From: Volvox africanus
Taxonomy: Eukaryota > Chlorophyta > Chlorophyceae > Chlamydomonadales > Volvocaceae
NCBI GenBank assembly: GCA_030268105.1
Contig: BSDZ01000032.1
Coordinates: 372,001-436,000 of the forward strand
Length of the DNA stretch: 64,000 nt
Direction: 5' to 3'
Position 1 is the first letter of the stretch; the number at the start of each line of letters is the position of its first letter. The translations under genes and the position numbers were made by a program. Shown piece after piece: positions 37,230 to 47,759 of this stretch. A model generated the notes under the pieces. It was not told where the DNA came from. It made no database searches and was given only the letters and a program-made list of their open reading frames with translations.

Positions 37230-38873
37230 AATTGGTTCATCGCCCCTTGGGAATCCACCTGGATCCTCATCTGAGACGCCTCAACTCCCAAGTCCTCGCA
37301 CAGCTTCAACAGCCACAGCGCTTCACGGACTGCAGCCGAAAGGGCCTGGTACTCCGCCTCTACTGATGACGCCGCCACAGTACGCTGGAGTTGACTGCTC
37401 CAGCTCACTGCCGTACCGTTTACCCTAAAGACGTACCCCGTCGTCGACCGCCGGGTATCCATGTCCCCGGCCCAGTCAGAATCGGAGTAACCATCAAAGA
37501 CTTCTGACGACCTCCGCCGGAAAACTAGGCCTAGATGGCGGGTGTCAGCGACATACCTAAGCACTCCTTTTGCCATCCCCATGGCTGCCTTCGTCGGTTT
37601 AGCCATATACCTTGACAGCACGCTTATCGCAAATGCCAAGTCTGGGCGAGTGCTCACCGCCAAGTAATTGAGCTCGCCTACTAACGCCCTGTACGCCGTT
37701 GAATCCTCCAACACCTCTGCATCCTCCTTTGCGGGTGTCACCCGCGTACCCACAGCCATAGGTAAAACCCTCGGCTTCACATCGCCAAGACCATGCGCAC
37801 TCAATATGCGCTCCACGTAGCTCGCCTGGGACAGTGTGATGTCCCCGTTCTCACGCCTGGTCACCTCCATTCCCAAGAAGACCTTGATCTCTCCCAAGTC
37901 CCGGACTTTAAATAGTCCGCCGATGGCCCTCTTGATCCGGTTGACCAGTTCTTGCGTCTTGGCAGCAACACACATGTCGTCCACATGCACCAGTGCGAAA
38001 ATCACCCCCTTCTCGTCTACTTTCACAAACATAGCCGGGTCCGACTTTGATGGAAACAGGCCAATCTCCGCAAATTTAGTACACAACTTATCGTACCAGC
38101 ACCGCGACGCCTGTCGGAGCCCATAAATCGATCTCAGCAGATGACAAGCCACGCCCGGGGTCTTTGACTCGTAGCCTGGCGGCTCTTTCATCCATATTTC
38201 CTCTTTCAACTCTCCATTTAGGAAAGCAGTGGCGACATCCAACTGATGCACCTGCAATCCCCTAGCCGCAGCCACAGCCAGCAGGGCTCGAAAAGATGAG
38301 GCTCGGGAGGTCGGGGCAAACAGTTCCCCGTAATCCACCCCCTCGCGCTGTGCGAACCCTTTTGCCACCAAGCGCGCCTTAAACCTATCGACCGACCCAT
38401 CCGGATTGGTCTTCACTTTGTATACCCACCGACACGGTAACACCTTGGCCCCTTTTGGTGGGACCCCCAGTTCCCATGTCCCATTGGCGAGCTGTGCCTC
38501 TATCTCTGCGTCCATGGCCTTTCCCCACTCACGACTTTGTGATCCGCGCACAGCTTCTTCGTACGTCGCTGGCTCCTTCAGCCTAATCGCTATATTGACC
38601 CGTTGTGATACCGTCCTCTCATTGCGCCACCACTCACATGGGCGCTTTCGATCTCGTACTGGGTAGCGACCGACGAACCCTTCATCCTCGTCCAAGCCTT
38701 CGTCCGTCTCCATGTCCTCCTCCTCATCATCGTCACTATTACCCTCAGTAGTCGACCAGTTCCGGGTATCGGGTTGACTACCCGACGGGCCAGCTCCCGC
38801 TGTCGCCCCACTCGTGCTTGGCGTCGCACTGGCATTCGGCCCCATTTGGTTGTTAGCCGTCTCGGCACTTGAT
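37230..38873 (-). pseudogene. copia copy 2 RT-RNase H part
   Basis: Open frame with RT (RWVYKVKTNPDGS, HQLDVATAFLNGE, YGLRQASRCWYDK, HVDDM) and RNase H (DSDWAGD, WSSQLQRTVAASSVEAEYQAL). It ends at QVDSQGAMNQ, where the gypsy LTR cuts in. The four-A run near 37764-37767 is the unshifted form of the lesion in copy 1. Its upstream integrase is deleted, so it has no start of its own. Confidence 0.9.
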
Positions 38874-40254
38874 ACCGTCGGTGCCACAAGTTCTCAACCT
38901 CATTCGCCGGCTTGGCGTGGGTTGCTCCAACAAACTCTCCTCGTTGCCCACCATCTGATGCCGCCCGACACTCCAGTGCGTACAGGTTTCCTTCACGGTG
39001 ACCCGTCAACACAATCCTACCGCGGCGGCAGATGGTAACGACGGACTCATCGAAACGCACGACGGCTCCCGTCTTGCTCATGACAGCCACTGAGAGCACC
39101 TTAACTTGGCTCTCCGGAATCAGGTACACATCCGCAATAGTTGCGGTCAGGCCCGGGCAGAAATTGGGTGCGAGCACCAGTGTGCCCATCGCAACAGGCC
39201 GCAGCACTTCACCTCCAATGCTATAGATGTCAAAACTGGATGAGGTATCAAGCCTCCTCACGTTAATAAGGTCTCGCTCATCATAAGTGATGTGCTGTGA
39301 CGCACCGGAATCGACGTACCATCCGTCCATCCTATACGACCCATAGGTCATGAATGCGCTATTCCCCGGATGCTCAGACCTTTGTCCCGAAGCACCCGAC
39401 CCACGCTCACTTGACTTGCGCGTGTCGTTGCCCGCCGCTCCTTGGCGGCTCTCACCGTCGCGGCGGTATGATGACCCGCCCGACCTGTCCTGGGACCCCG
39501 ATGCTTGACCCATCGGTCCCGACAGTTGCGGCATCCGCGGCTTTTGACATAGCCGCGCAATATGCCCCGGCTCGCCACATCTCCAGCAATGCAGCGGCCC
39601 ACCGCGACCTCGACCAGGTGCGGGAAAAACATTTCCGCCACGCGTCGACGGTCCAGCTCTCCGACCATCTCCTTGTCCAACGCCGAAAAAGGCCGCAGAT
39701 TCCTCGCGCGCATTTTCCGCGTCTACACGCTTCTCAAACGCCAACAATTGCGAACTCACGTTCTCCAAAGTCAGGATACCGCAAGACGTCAAAATGGCCA
39801 CAATCATCGAGAACTTCTTCGAAAGCCCGTTCAACAGCTGAAAACAGACTTCCCTCTCCGTAATCGGATGTCCGACCTGCAGCAGATCTGTGTACAGATT
39901 GCGCACTCGAGCAATGTACACCGGCAACACTTCCGCAGATCCCATGCACACTCCGGACAACTCAGCCAGGAGCTGCGACTTCCTTGCATCGCTATTGGCG
40001 GCGAAAACGGCCGCCAAAGCATCCCATGCCTGGCGCGCATTGTTGGCCGCGCGCAGAACAGGCAAATGACAATCCTGCACATTCTTAATCATATAGTCCC
40101 TGACTAAACGCGATGCCTCAACATCCTCGTCCGTCATGGGATCCTCTTGCAACCACCTACTTATCTTCTCCTCATGCATGAGGGCCTCAAATCGAAACGA
40201 CCAGGTTGCATAGTTACTCAATCCTAGGGGCTCTTTTAACGTCCCCTTACCCAT
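38874..40254 (-). pseudogene. copia copy 2 Gag-protease part
   Basis: ATG at 40254 (MGKGTLKEPLGLSNYATW), then a UBN2-like Gag region with the YATWSFRFEALM and W-rich start typical of copia Gag, a CCHC knuckle CWRCGEPGHIARLC, protease DSGASQHIT and the first part of GAG-pre-integrase up to NLWHRRY. Beyond the 988-bp deletion the frame is wrong and reads out of frame to 38590. This copy supplies the gag start missing from copy 1. Confidence 0.9.
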
Positions 40255-40389
40255 CTTAACCGACGTCCAGCTAACCGCTCAAAACAGGCGCGTTGCTGTT
40301 GCCGACGTCCCAGCTTACTTAGCACTCGCCGAATCGGCAGACGTCGCAGCAATCTCCGATTGGCAGATGACTTAACCGGCTTCACAGCC

Positions 40390-40402
40390 GGGGCTCATAA
40401 CC
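40390..40402 (-). other. copia primer-binding site complementary to a tRNA-Met anticodon loop
   Basis: Directly inside the LTR the element strand reads GGTTATGAGCCCC. Its complement GGGGCTCATAACC has the form of a tRNA-Met anticodon stem and loop (CTCATAA with CAT). Priming from an internal tRNA-Met half is known for Drosophila copia. The same 13 bases recur next to an LTR-like end at 50548-50560. Confidence 0.75.
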
Positions 40403-40962
40403 TGTTGAGTAGACGGCTTAAGGTAGATGCTGACGGGCACAGCGGAAGGGAAGCCGCTCCGTTCAGCAGAGTAGGACGATTAAGGTAGATTCAGCTGTTA
40501 CAAGGAGTGGATAGGAGAGAGCTTATCCAAGTAAGGACCGATTAGGGAAGAGCAAATGTTATAGAACAGTTTGCCTATTTATATCAAGGCAAACTGTACT
40601 TCAGCTACCACAAGGTTCCTAACCTTGTACCGAAATCCCCGTCACCGACCCACGGGTCATCGCGGTCGAACGCGCGTACCAAGGTTCGGTACCTTCTCGC
40701 AGCTTCCTGCACCTACTTGCAGCTTCATCGCGTTCGTATATACGAATATACGAATCGCGATTGCCTAACAACAACTTACTTGTCAATAAACGCAAGCCAT
40801 GCAAGCATCCTTCTAAGACATCACAACAGCTCGAACTCATCGGCGCGATGCAGGTTCGAATCCCGCTACCAACAGGTCGCTGCTATGCGACCAAAGTTCA
40901 TATCCTGGTGCCATCAGAATGGTCACAAATAAGAGAGATGTTTTGTCCCGCACAACTTAACA
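40403..40962 (-). repeat. copia copy 2 5' LTR
   Basis: 560 bp, TGTTAAGTTGTG to CTCAACA on the element strand. It abuts GGCAACAACC of the tandem array, cutting a copia RNase H sequence there. On the plus strand it contains a tRNA-like stretch (see 40821-40870). Confidence 0.88.
40821..40870 (+). promoter_or_regulatory. tRNA-3'-half-like sequence with perfect pol III B box
   Basis: GGTTCGAATCC at 40853-40863 matches the B-box consensus GGTTCGANTCC at every position and is followed by CCGCTACCA, like a T arm plus acceptor end. Upstream AACTCATCGG resembles a degraded CAT anticodon loop. There is no convincing D arm or 5' acceptor strand, so this is not called a tRNA gene. Confidence 0.4.
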
Positions 40963-41133
40963 GGCAACAACCCCATTACCTCATCACGGTCTAAGCATAT
41001 TGATGTACAGCATCACATGATTCGTGAGAGAGTGATAGAGGGCGACGTGGCACTGAGGCATTGCCGCACGGAGGAGATGGTGGCGGAAACTCCTCCAGGA
41101 GAGATACTGCGCTTGTCCTCAATGTACCTCTGA
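40963..41133 (+). pseudogene. copia RNase H tail, unit 1 (fragment)
   Basis: Plus-strand end of a copia pol different from copies 1 and 2: NNPITSSRSKHIDVQHHMIR and RVIEGDVALRHCRTEEMVA, then PPGEILRLSSMYL and TGA. SKHIDVQHHMIRE is the usual end of copia RNase H. Only the last about 56 codons remain here; other units keep more. Confidence 0.85.
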
Positions 41134-42109
41134 CTTAGGTCCCGCTCAACAGCAAGCGGGAATGAACTTCTTGGCAAGCTGTGCACAAGGTTCGGGGCAT
41201 GGGGCTGCCTGGGCTGGATTACTTGCTCTGCCATCCAATTGTATCCCCACAATCTGCAACAATTTGTAAGGACAAAATCTGTCACGTCAATCCCCCCAAA
41301 TCAAAAGAACTATAACAGCAGAAGTCAAAAGTCCATGCAATTCTTAATTACCTACAATCGTTTGCCAGTGCCTATGCAAATGATTGTCCAAATATATTAC
41401 AAAAGCAGTTGCACAAGCCGTGAAACGTTTTACCGCCGGCATAATAATGACTCAGTTCTGATTGGAATTAAATATGTATACAGCGCAGAGGCATAATTTG
41501 ATTTTATTTCGTTATACATCAAGAAAGTTGCTACATAAAATCAGCTGAACACACAAAGTGGCTACAAAGTGATGAACGAATTAAAAAAATTGCGAAAGCA
41601 GTTTTAAATTTTAAAGCAGGATATGATGATATTTTAAACCCAGTCAGCAAAGCACCAAGGTACTATTTGAATTGATGTGTATGTGAGTGTTGCTCAGATT
41701 CCAACATCATAAGCCCTCATTGACTATATGCAACTGCAATAAGAAAACACAACAAATTGTGGCGATATATACTAATTTTTGTTCTGATTGGAATAGAATA
41801 TAAAAAATATACATCCAGGTGAAAAAGGGCGAGTTTTAGTTCGTTTTATCACAATGAAGTGTCAACCTGAAATAGAAAGTGGAAAGATAAAAACGCCACC
41901 CGAAGAGAGCATATCGATTGAGCACAACGGAGTTAACAATCTGTTGGAATGTGAGCAACACTCATATACGAAAGAATGTCAGAGCAAGTAATACGGCCCA
42001 CGAGGGGCCGGGCGCTTTGCTAACTTCAAGACAATCGGCCCAGATCGGGGACGTCAATGGCACAGCTCCCAGGTCGAGATGGGAGCATGAAGAAAACCAC
42101 GGCATGGAC
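41134..42109 (+). other. AT-rich segment with decayed, unrecognised reading frames (unit 1)
   Basis: The segment holds three conserved but short frames. One at 41239-41496 encodes 85 residues ending VLIGIKYVYSAEA and has no ATG. Another at about 41502-41675 includes WLQSDERIKKIAKAV. A third at 41815-41991 includes GEKGRVLVRFITMKCQPE. The third is preceded, one frameshift away, by VLIGIEYKKYTS, which echoes the first. Sequence is AT-richer than the retrotransposons. I recognise no family. The end (about 41950-42025) is the reverse complement of an LTR-like piece at 50561-50649. Confidence 0.4.
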
Positions 42110-42114
42110 TATAA
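42110..42114. repeat. Target duplication TATAA of the solo gypsy LTR (left)
   Basis: TATAA here and at 48711-48715 flank the solo LTR. The uninterrupted site GGACTATAACAACAG is seen in the other units, for example at 51926-51940. Confidence 0.93.
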
Positions 42115-42816
42115 TGTTGTGCTACGGTTCATTTTCCGCCGACGCGTAGGTCGACGCGATCCTATGAGGCGAAGTGCTTTTGTGATGAACGCATTACATA
42201 TGAATGAATCTGCATGATATAAATGTATTCGCATACATTTATATATGCATTTGGCATGTTGTCATTACCCATCGCGACATCGCACCATGGCAAATCCGCC
42301 TAGCATGCATGAAAGCCCGAAGCATTGAAGTGCGCATTATGCTCGTGCTACGAAACGATAAGTAATATTATCTGATATAATATTACTTCATTTAAGCACA
42401 CGTTGAGAGCGCCGCACTCGTCGAGATACATGCCCTGCAACCGGATATCGTTATCCGGACCCTTGCATCATGCGAATGCCGGAAAGGCTTATACGTTGTT
42501 ATGAGTAGACATCGCCTAGACGCAGTAGGGTTGTCACATCTAGGATCGGCCTCCTGATGTGAATCGTACGGCATTGCGATGCTGCGAGTATAACAGATGC
42601 GAGGACGGCTAAGCTAGACAAGACATTCGATACCGGAGAACACTCGTGTGTTCTATATTACTATTTCTATACACTATTCTACTTAGCCCGAGCTAAGCCT
42701 GAACTTCGCTAATCACCGCCGCGTGATGATTGCTTGCTTCCGGCGCTGACGGCGATTTCGTCCATTGCATCATTCCGATCTGTAAGACCGTAACTTATAT
42801 CTCTCTTCGTCTTGAA
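42115..42816 (+). repeat. Solo gypsy LTR, first part
   Basis: Plus-oriented family LTR starting TGTTGTGCTACGG. It breaks after CTTGAA (42816), where gypsy F inserted, and continues at 48589-48710. There is no internal region of its own between TATAA repeats, so it is a solo LTR left by LTR-LTR recombination. Confidence 0.9.
42812..42816. repeat. Target duplication TTGAA of gypsy F (left)
   Basis: TTGAA at 42812-42816 and 48584-48588 flank element F inside the solo LTR. Confidence 0.92.
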
Positions 42817-43232
42817 TGTTGTACCTCTCGTTCGCGTTTGCTCATAAGTATCTGCACGTCTGGAGACTTTCGACAACGATGCGCGAGCACTTGCAAGTAC
42901 AGCAAGACAAGCGCGAGCAAACAGAGACAGCGGAAGACTTCAAGACGAAGAGAGATATAACTTACAGTATTACGGATCAGAACGATGCAATGGACGAAAT
43001 CGCCGTCAGCGCCGGAAGCAAGCAATCATCACGCGGCGGTGATTAGCGAAGTTCAGGCTTAGCTCGGGCTAAGTAGAGTATCGTATAGTAATAGTAATGT
43101 AGAACACACAAGTGTTCTCCGGTATTGAATGTCTTGTCTAGCTTAGCCGTCCTCGCATCTGTTATACTCGCAGCATCGCAGTGCCGTACGATTCACATTA
43201 GGAGGCCGATCCTAGAAGGAGGCCGATCGTAG
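42817..43232 (-). repeat. gypsy F 3' LTR, truncated, with junction filler
   Basis: Matches the first about 400 bp of the LTR (plus-strand reading) to CCTAGA at 43216. A 16-17 bp near-copy of the preceding AGGAGGCCGATCCTAGA follows (43217-43232, one base changed), then pol. This looks like end joining with templated filler. Confidence 0.88.
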
Positions 43233-46057
43233 AAGGAACGTTGCACCAAGTCGATCAATCGCTTGCTACCAGGGTGTCCTGCTAACGGGTCCTCGTGGAA
43301 CCGCGCAAGGATGTAGTAGCGTAGCGCGTCGTCGTTCGGAACGACGATTTGCAGAGCTGCACCCTCCGTCCGTAGCCAAAGGCCATTCTGCTTGCGAAGG
43401 TTTTCTACATTAGCCGGGTCCGCGAACCAGGCGTCTGTGCTGTAGGCAGCCTTCAACCGCTCCGCGAGGTCCGTCGCGATCGGAACCTCCTCGCTACGCG
43501 GCCGCACGACGGGCGCTGCCAAAATTGCAGCGTGTAGCGACGGATGTCGACTGAGAGCATCGGCAATATTCAATTTACCAGAAATATACTCCCAGGTGCA
43601 GTTGAACCTAGCTAGATATTCCATCCACCTAGCTTGACGGCGGTTCAACGTCGGAACGCTTTGCAAAAACGTTAGGGGCTTATGGTCAGTCTTTAAAGTA
43701 AACGGGCGTCCCTCGAGGTAACAGCGCCATTCCTTTAAAGCATGCAGCACGGCCAGAAGCTCCTGTTCCCCGGTGGTGTAGCGAATCTCCGCACCAGAAA
43801 ACTTCTTACTCGTGAAGGCGATCGGTCGCCCTTCCTGTAACAATACAGCGCCGCTTCCAAATATTGAGGCATCAGACACTACCTCAACACGAAATGGCAA
43901 CGAGTAATCAGGGAATGCAAGGGTGACATCTTCGGCAATGATCCGTTTGAGCTCTTCGAATGCCCGCTGGCATTGCGACGTCCACGACTCGAGCGAAACG
44001 AAAACGCCTTTGCGAGTTAAGTTAGTAAGCGGGGCCGCAATGATGGAATATTTTTCAATGAACTTTCGGAAATAATTGGTCAAGCCAAGGAACTTACGCA
44101 GCTCCGTGAGGTTCTGAGGCGCGGGCCAATCGCGAACCACGGCGACCTTCCGCGGGTCCATCTTCACACCGGTGGTAGATACAATGTGGCCCAAATATTC
44201 CACCTGAGGCTGCGCCCAAAAGCATTTGGCGCGTTTAGCAAACAATTGCTCCCGCCTCATAACGTCGAGCACGAGCCGAAGATGCTCCAAGTGCTCCTCG
44301 CGCGTTTTAGAATATACCAAGATGTCATCCAGGTAGCAAACAACGAACCTGTCGATAAACGGCCTAAACATTCGGTCCATAACCGCCTGAAACGTCGCAG
44401 GGGCATTAGTCAAACCAAATGATAGGACCGTATACTCAAAGTGACCGAAGGGCGTCCGAAAAGCGGTTTTCGGGATATCAGAGGCAGCGATGCGAATCTG
44501 ATTGTAGCCCTGTTGTAAGTCAATTGAGGAAAAATAAGCCGAGCCCTTCAGCTTATCCAACAGGTCGTCAACGCGTGGCAAAGGGTAGCGATTTTTCACC
44601 GTATTCGCATTTAACCCCCGGTAATCAATGCACATGCGCAAGGTCCCATCCTTCTTACCGACAAACAAAATCGGTGCAGAAAACAGGGATGTGCTGGGGC
44701 GTATCATACCCTTCGCGAGCAAATCCGTCACCTGGCGCTTTACCTCATCCAGCTCCAATGGACTCAACCTGTACATTGGCCGGGCTGTAGGCTGCGCTCC
44801 AGGCATGAGAGGGATTGTGTGATCAACAGGACGCATAGGTGGTAGGCCAGGGATATCTTTAAAGACGTCCTCATACTGCGACAGTAGGGCCTCAACCTCA
44901 GGATCCACAGAAATCTGCGCGGTGGTGACACAACAGCTCACCCGCGGCCTTAAAAGCAGTCCGTGGGCACCCTTCCGTAACAAACGGACGGCCTCCTTAC
45001 GCCCGACTAGCTCTGGTTTGATTCGCGCGGCCATTGCGGTCACAGCGAAATTAACCATAGGCACCGCCTCAGGTTCGCCCTCCTTTGGTGTGACATGTTC
45101 GAACGACAGGAAAGGTACCTTAATCGACAGAGTACCCTTGCACATATGCAGGGTTGCGGTCTCCATGTCGATGCGCGCGCGGTACTGTCGTAATGTTGAC
45201 GACCCCATTATGTACGGTGCAGTCTCTGCTAAGCCCTGCAGCACGTACGGCCGGGTCACAACACGCAAAGGGCCTAACGATAGGCTAAGGGTAATCCTGC
45301 CCACGATGGGATGCTTACCCCCGTCAGCAAGGGTAACCTGTGGACAATCAGACGACTCTGGGGACAACCCCAGCACGTTCACCTCTGCGACAGAGATGAA
45401 GTCGTCGCTGGCACCGGTGTCAACAAGTGCCTTCAGAGTACGGCCATTCAAACCGATCTGAACCACAGGGACACGGTTATCTACGAGCGACTGCCCTGCA
45501 GACAACGTCAGTGCACTTAAGGCGGGTCCGTAACCAACGGCACCCCCATCAGGAGCTTCGTACCAAACGTCAACCGAGTAGGATAGGCATGGCCACGGAG
45601 CCAGCGTACCCTCCCGATCCACACCATTAAACAAAACGGTGCCCGGCTCGAACCGGTGGACATGCCGCATACCCCTTAACGATGCCTCTGCCTTGCGCCG
45701 ACAGAAGGCAGGGAGTAATACACATGCGGCAGTGCCTGGATATTGACGCCTACATCTCCTGTATATGGCCAACTGTTCCGACATCTCACGCAGAGACGAG
45801 GGGATGAACAAAACCACGTGGTTAGACAGATCGATAGACGACAGGGGACGGCGAGGTGTAAACAAATTACACAACGGGTCGAAGCAGAGAAGTCCCGTGC
45901 GTCCGTCAAGCGTGATGCGTCGCGCAATGACTCGCTCGATGTGTCCAAGTACACAAGGCAACAATGCCTTAACGGCTGGCCGTAAGGATGACCACCGACC
46001 ACGCGTTAGTTCAGAAATCCCGGGTGGTGCCCCCTCCACAGGAACCCGGGCAAGCCC
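43233..46057 (-). pseudogene. gypsy F pol, 3'-truncated
   Basis: In frame with gag after UAG. Protease DTGAS, RT YLDD and full RNase H are readable without a stop. Integrase ends in its zinc finger ([16 protein letters not shown]) at the deletion, so catalytic D, D, E residues and chromodomain are gone. It lacks the 8-bp deletion of B, D and E. Confidence 0.92.
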
Positions 46058-47293
46058 CTATTTCGGCTGAGGTACAAACGGCGGCATTAGAGGGCAATCC
46101 TTCGTGGAATGATTCTCCGCACACCGTAGACAAACATTGGCCAATTTCCGACGCTCGAATTCGGAACGATTGCAATTCCATTTTGGCATAAATGTGTCGT
46201 CCGTACGAGTACGCTTCGCGTTGGGGTCGGAACGCTGTGCGGCTGCCGACGACGGCGCACCACCACGCTTCCTGTTCCTAGCTGGGTCCGAGCTCGGACC
46301 TGCTCCTACTGTACCACGGACACCCGAGCTAGCGCCCCCGCGCGCCTTGCGTTGCCCGTTGCTACGTCGCGTCGCGGCAGTAGGCGTGGGGCGGGTCGCG
46401 CCGAGGTCCTGGTCGAGAGCCACAGCTTCCCCAAGCGGATCCTGCACTTGCACGGCATTTGCACGAGGGGCAGACTTGACTTCTTCCTCGCCGGCAAGGA
46501 GTCGTATCTCCGCGCCCTTAGCAAAAGCGACCAACACGTCATACGACTTGATCTGCGCTCCAACCAAGTCAGTGGCGCACCATTTAGCCAAAAGTTTCGT
46601 TAGGCCTCGCCTAAACCAAAAGACACGCTCAGATTCGGTGAGGTCAGCAATGGGAGTCACAAGTGCTTCGAAGCGTGACTGGTACGCAGGTACATTTTCA
46701 TCCCGACGCATGTGGTAGCTACCGGCTGCCAAAACGTTACGAGCTTCCACATCGCGTGCTTGAACCTCAGTAGCGAATCGTGCGAGCAAAGCGGCGACCA
46801 ACTCGTCAAAAGTATAGCTGCCTCGGGCGTTGGTCCAATTGCGATACCAGTCCTTCGCTGCGCCCTCGAGGGTGTTACCAACGAAGAGACACCTGATACC
46901 GTCATTGTCGCCACCATGAACAGCTTGGAGGTACTTTTTAGCGTCACGCACGTACGCACGAGTTGCATCGGCTATGCTATGCCCTGGTGTCTTGTCGGTC
47001 AGCGAAATATTGAGCCTAGGAACGGGAATCGACAATCTCATCACCTCAGGGATGTCATCATGCCCTCGAGCTTGAGGTAATGGCAGAACCCTTGGTCCAG
47101 CAGTGTTGTCCATATTCGTGTTCACTGCTGAATGCGGCACAATTAAGTGAGCAGGGGTCTGAAGGAAAAGGGGCTCTTGAGTGGCTCGCGCGCCAACAGT
47201 CTCAAGACCTCTATCCGGCGCTCTAGCAGCAACAACGAAATCGGGTTGGCTAGCTAGGCTAGTGTGCGGCGTATCGTCGTGTTCCGCGGACAT
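46058..47293 (-). CDS. gypsy F Gag
   Basis: 411 codons, ATG 47293 to TAG. Gag core, basic tail and CX2CX3HX4C knuckle intact. Few private substitutions (A to V in SYDVLVAF, G to V in RGTVGAG). Confidence 0.92.
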   Translation of the reverse strand: MSAEHDDTPHTSLASQPDFVVAARAPDRGLETVGARATQEPLFLQTPAHLIVPHSAVNTNMDNTAGPRVLPLPQARGHDDIPEVMRLSIPVPRLNISLTDKTPGHSIADATRAYVRDAKKYLQAVHGGDNDGIRCLFVGNTLEGAAKDWYRNWTNARGSYTFDELVAALLARFATEVQARDVEARNVLAAGSYHMRRDENVPAYQSRFEALVTPIADLTESERVFWFRRGLTKLLAKWCATDLVGAQIKSYDVLVAFAKGAEIRLLAGEEEVKSAPRANAVQVQDPLGEAVALDQDLGATRPTPTAATRRSNGQRKARGGASSGVRGTVGAGPSSDPARNRKRGGAPSSAAAQRSDPNAKRTRTDDTFMPKWNCNRSEFERRKLANVCLRCAENHSTKDCPLMPPFVPQPK

Positions 47294-47759
47294 GGAGCAC
47301 GAAACGATACCCTAGTTTTGCGTAATAGAAGCCGACTTCTATCGCAAAGGCAAGAGTACAAAACAATTCGGTGAGCCTACCGACAGTACTCTTGAGAAGA
47401 TTCAGTAAACTCAGCAAGTACTTGCCCAGCTGAGTCCTGATCTCCGTAGTTTGGGCGATGAGAGTCGCCAACTGGTCCGGACGAACGCCGGTCTCAGTCG
47501 CCGCGGCAAGCAATGCCGGTGCACTGAGATTACCTGCGACTCAGAGCGTACACTTACACAACAAGTGCAGCAATCTAAGCAAAAGCAATTAAACAATTAC
47601 AAACCGGAAGCGGCGGCGTCCAAAACGGCGCGGCCTAAGTCTTCGGCAAAAGTATCTAGCGGTCCTCGTGGTTCGTCGCTGGAACTTGCCATAGAAAGAA
47701 CCTACTTCCGATTAGACAAAGAGAGACAGTTAGGCAACGAACCTGTCTCGATACCAAAT
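47294..47759 (-). other. gypsy F leader and primer site
   Basis: Primer site complement CCTGTCTCGATACCAAA at 47742-47758, one base from the LTR. Leader otherwise non-coding. Confidence 0.8.

Larger units (their letters stand above)
37230..40962 (-). mobile_element. Ty1/copia element, copy 2 (defective)
   Basis: Minus strand. It keeps 5' LTR, primer site, full-length gag start, protease, RT and most of RNase H. Its 3' end, from within RNase H, is replaced by the gypsy E LTR. A 988-bp segment present in copy 1 (1582-2569), holding the integrase core, is missing at 38873/38874 with AT microhomology. Confidence 0.92.
40963..42114 (+). repeat. Composite tandem array, unit 1, first part
   Basis: Begins inside a copia RNase H (GGCAACAACCCC) where the copia copy 2 LTR ends, and runs to TATAA, the left target duplication of the gypsy solo LTR. 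It matches 50777 onward with a few changes (for example ATATATTAC for ATCTATAAC near 41393). The unit resumes at 48716. Confidence 0.9.

Noticed and set aside
40821..40870. Functional tRNA gene
   Set aside because: No D arm, no paired acceptor stem, and an imperfect T stem.
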